Assembly: GCA_035502095.1 (NCBI GenBank)
Contig: DATJUX010000044.1
Span: 186,001 to 250,000 of the forward strand
Length of the DNA: 64,000 nucleotides
DNA from: JAKANT01 sp035502095
GTDB lineage: Bacteria > Pseudomonadota > Gammaproteobacteria > Burkholderiales > Burkholderiaceae_F
Direction of reading: 5' to 3'
Shown here: piece by piece, positions 63,397 through 64,000 of the stretch
Layout of the letters: each line of letters opens with the position of its first letter
How positions within the stretch are numbered: position 1 is the first letter of the stretch
Notes under the pieces: model-generated
What the model was told of the DNA's origin: nothing
Seen by the model: only the letters and a program-made list of their open reading frames with translations
Databases searched by the model: none
Program-made: the position numbers and the translations under genes

Positions 63397-64000
63397 TCAG
63401 TTGCCCTTGTCGAGCTTCGCCTTCAGGAGGGCGCCGAGATTGGTCGTCCCCGTGGTCGCTTCCTGCTGCATCCGCTGCATCGCCTCGACGGTCTCGGCAT
63501 TGTCCTTGGCCTTGATCGAGAGGTTGATCGTGCGGTTCTTGCGATCGACGTTGATGATCATCGCGGTTACGGAATCGCCTTCCTTCAAGTGATTGCGCGC
63601 GTCCTCGACGCGGTCGGACGAGATTTCGGAGGCGCGCAGGTAGCCCTCCGCATCGCCGCCGAGGCCGATCACCGCTCCCTTGGCATCGACGCTCTTGACG
63701 GTGCCCGTGACGACCGAGCCCTTCTCGTGCGCCGAAGCGTAGTTGGTGAACGGGTCACCCGACAGCTGCTTGACGCCCAGCGAGATGCGCTCGCGCTCGG
63801 TGTCGATGGCCAGCACCATCGCCTCGACCTCGTCGCCCTTCTTGTAGCGGCGCACGGCCTCTTCGCCCGCCTCGCTCCACGACAGGTCCGACAGGTGCAC
63901 CAGCCCGTCGATGCCGCCCGGCAAGCCGATGAACACGCCGAAGTCGGTGATCGACTTGATCTGCCCGCGCACGCGATCGCCCTTCTTGTGCGAGATGGCG
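63397..64000 (-). CDS. rpsA: 30S ribosomal protein S1, C-terminal part
   Basis: About 200 residues are visible and the gene continues past the right edge. Two S1 RNA-binding repeats are seen: GQIKSITDFGVFIGLPGGID with DGLVHLSDLSW, and GTVKSVDAKGAVIGLGGDAE with GYLRASEIS. The C-terminus (GALLKAKLDKGN) is complete. S1 recruits mRNA to the 30S subunit. It is 60 bp upstream of ihfB. Confidence 0.97.
   Translation of the reverse strand, partial: AISHKKGDRVRGQIKSITDFGVFIGLPGGIDGLVHLSDLSWSEAGEEAVRRYKKGDEVEAMVLAIDTERERISLGVKQLSGDPFTNYASAHEKGSVVTGTVKSVDAKGAVIGLGGDAEGYLRASEISSDRVEDARNHLKEGDSVTAMIINVDRKNRTINLSIKAKDNAETVEAMQRMQQEATTGTTNLGALLKAKLDKGN

Overview
The window is chromosomal DNA from a high-GC betaproteobacterium, probably near Burkholderiales/Nitrosomonadales. 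The evidence is gene order and family type: a glnA-ntrB-ntrC cluster, yicC next to a Ser/Thr kinase/PP2C pair, glmM joined to a pstSCAB-phoU-phoB-phoR cluster, a rlmE-ftsH-folP-glmM row, trxA-rho-rpmE2 with a zinc-free L31, a proteobacterial AddA/AddB-like pair, and rpsA-ihfB-lapA-lapB. Almost everything is housekeeping. No insertion sequence, prophage, CRISPR array or integrase was seen.

Layout. 1-3.9 kb (minus): ntrC (cut by the window edge), ntrB, a DUF4124 protein and glnA, with a sigma-54 promoter and NtrC-type palindromes upstream of glnA. 3.95-8.5 kb (minus): hemW, rdgB, rph, a PP2C phosphatase and a Hanks-type kinase. 8.6-12.8 kb (plus): yicC, gmk, rpoZ and a bifunctional (p)ppGpp synthase/hydrolase, meeting greB convergently. 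13.4-15.25 kb: tRNA-His, tRNA-Arg and tRNA-Pro on the minus strand. tRNA-Pro is separated from the other two by about 1.6 kb holding one unknown gene and the decayed remains of ilvD; this is the clearest accessory patch. 15.3-22.1 kb (minus): the complete phosphate regulon core. 22.4-28.8 kb (minus): glmM, folP, ftsH and rlmE, with a plus-strand EAL-like/HDOD gene between folP and ftsH. 28.8-34.1 kb: yhbY, greA, carB and carA.

34.6-42.3 kb is the most lineage-specific part: a rhomboid protease with a long cytoplasmic tail converging on a membrane TPR-like protein, an NMT1/SsuA-type ABC transporter of unknown substrate, and a cytoplasmic subtilase followed 7 bp later by an 81-residue unknown protein. 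42.3-51.8 kb (minus): recR, ybaB and dnaX, an acetyltransferase, the 4.5S/SRP RNA, and a large AddA/AddB-like helicase-nuclease pair. 52-58.3 kb: trxA, rho, rpmE2, an ArnT-like glycosyltransferase, a MATE transporter and htpX. 58.6-64 kb: class I fumarase, then on the minus strand cysM, a ComEA-like protein, lapB, lapA, ihfB and the 3' part of rpsA.

Several genes use non-ATG starts supported by a Shine-Dalgarno sequence, start-stop overlap or homologous length (ftsH, carA and the subtilase with TTG; glmM, hemW, rdgB, pstA and the PP2C gene with GTG). I did not find a convincing wholly new system. The best leads are the subtilase/small-protein pair, the interrupted tRNA operon with its ilvD fossil, the gene inserted in the ftsH-folP interval, and the terminator directly in front of greA.
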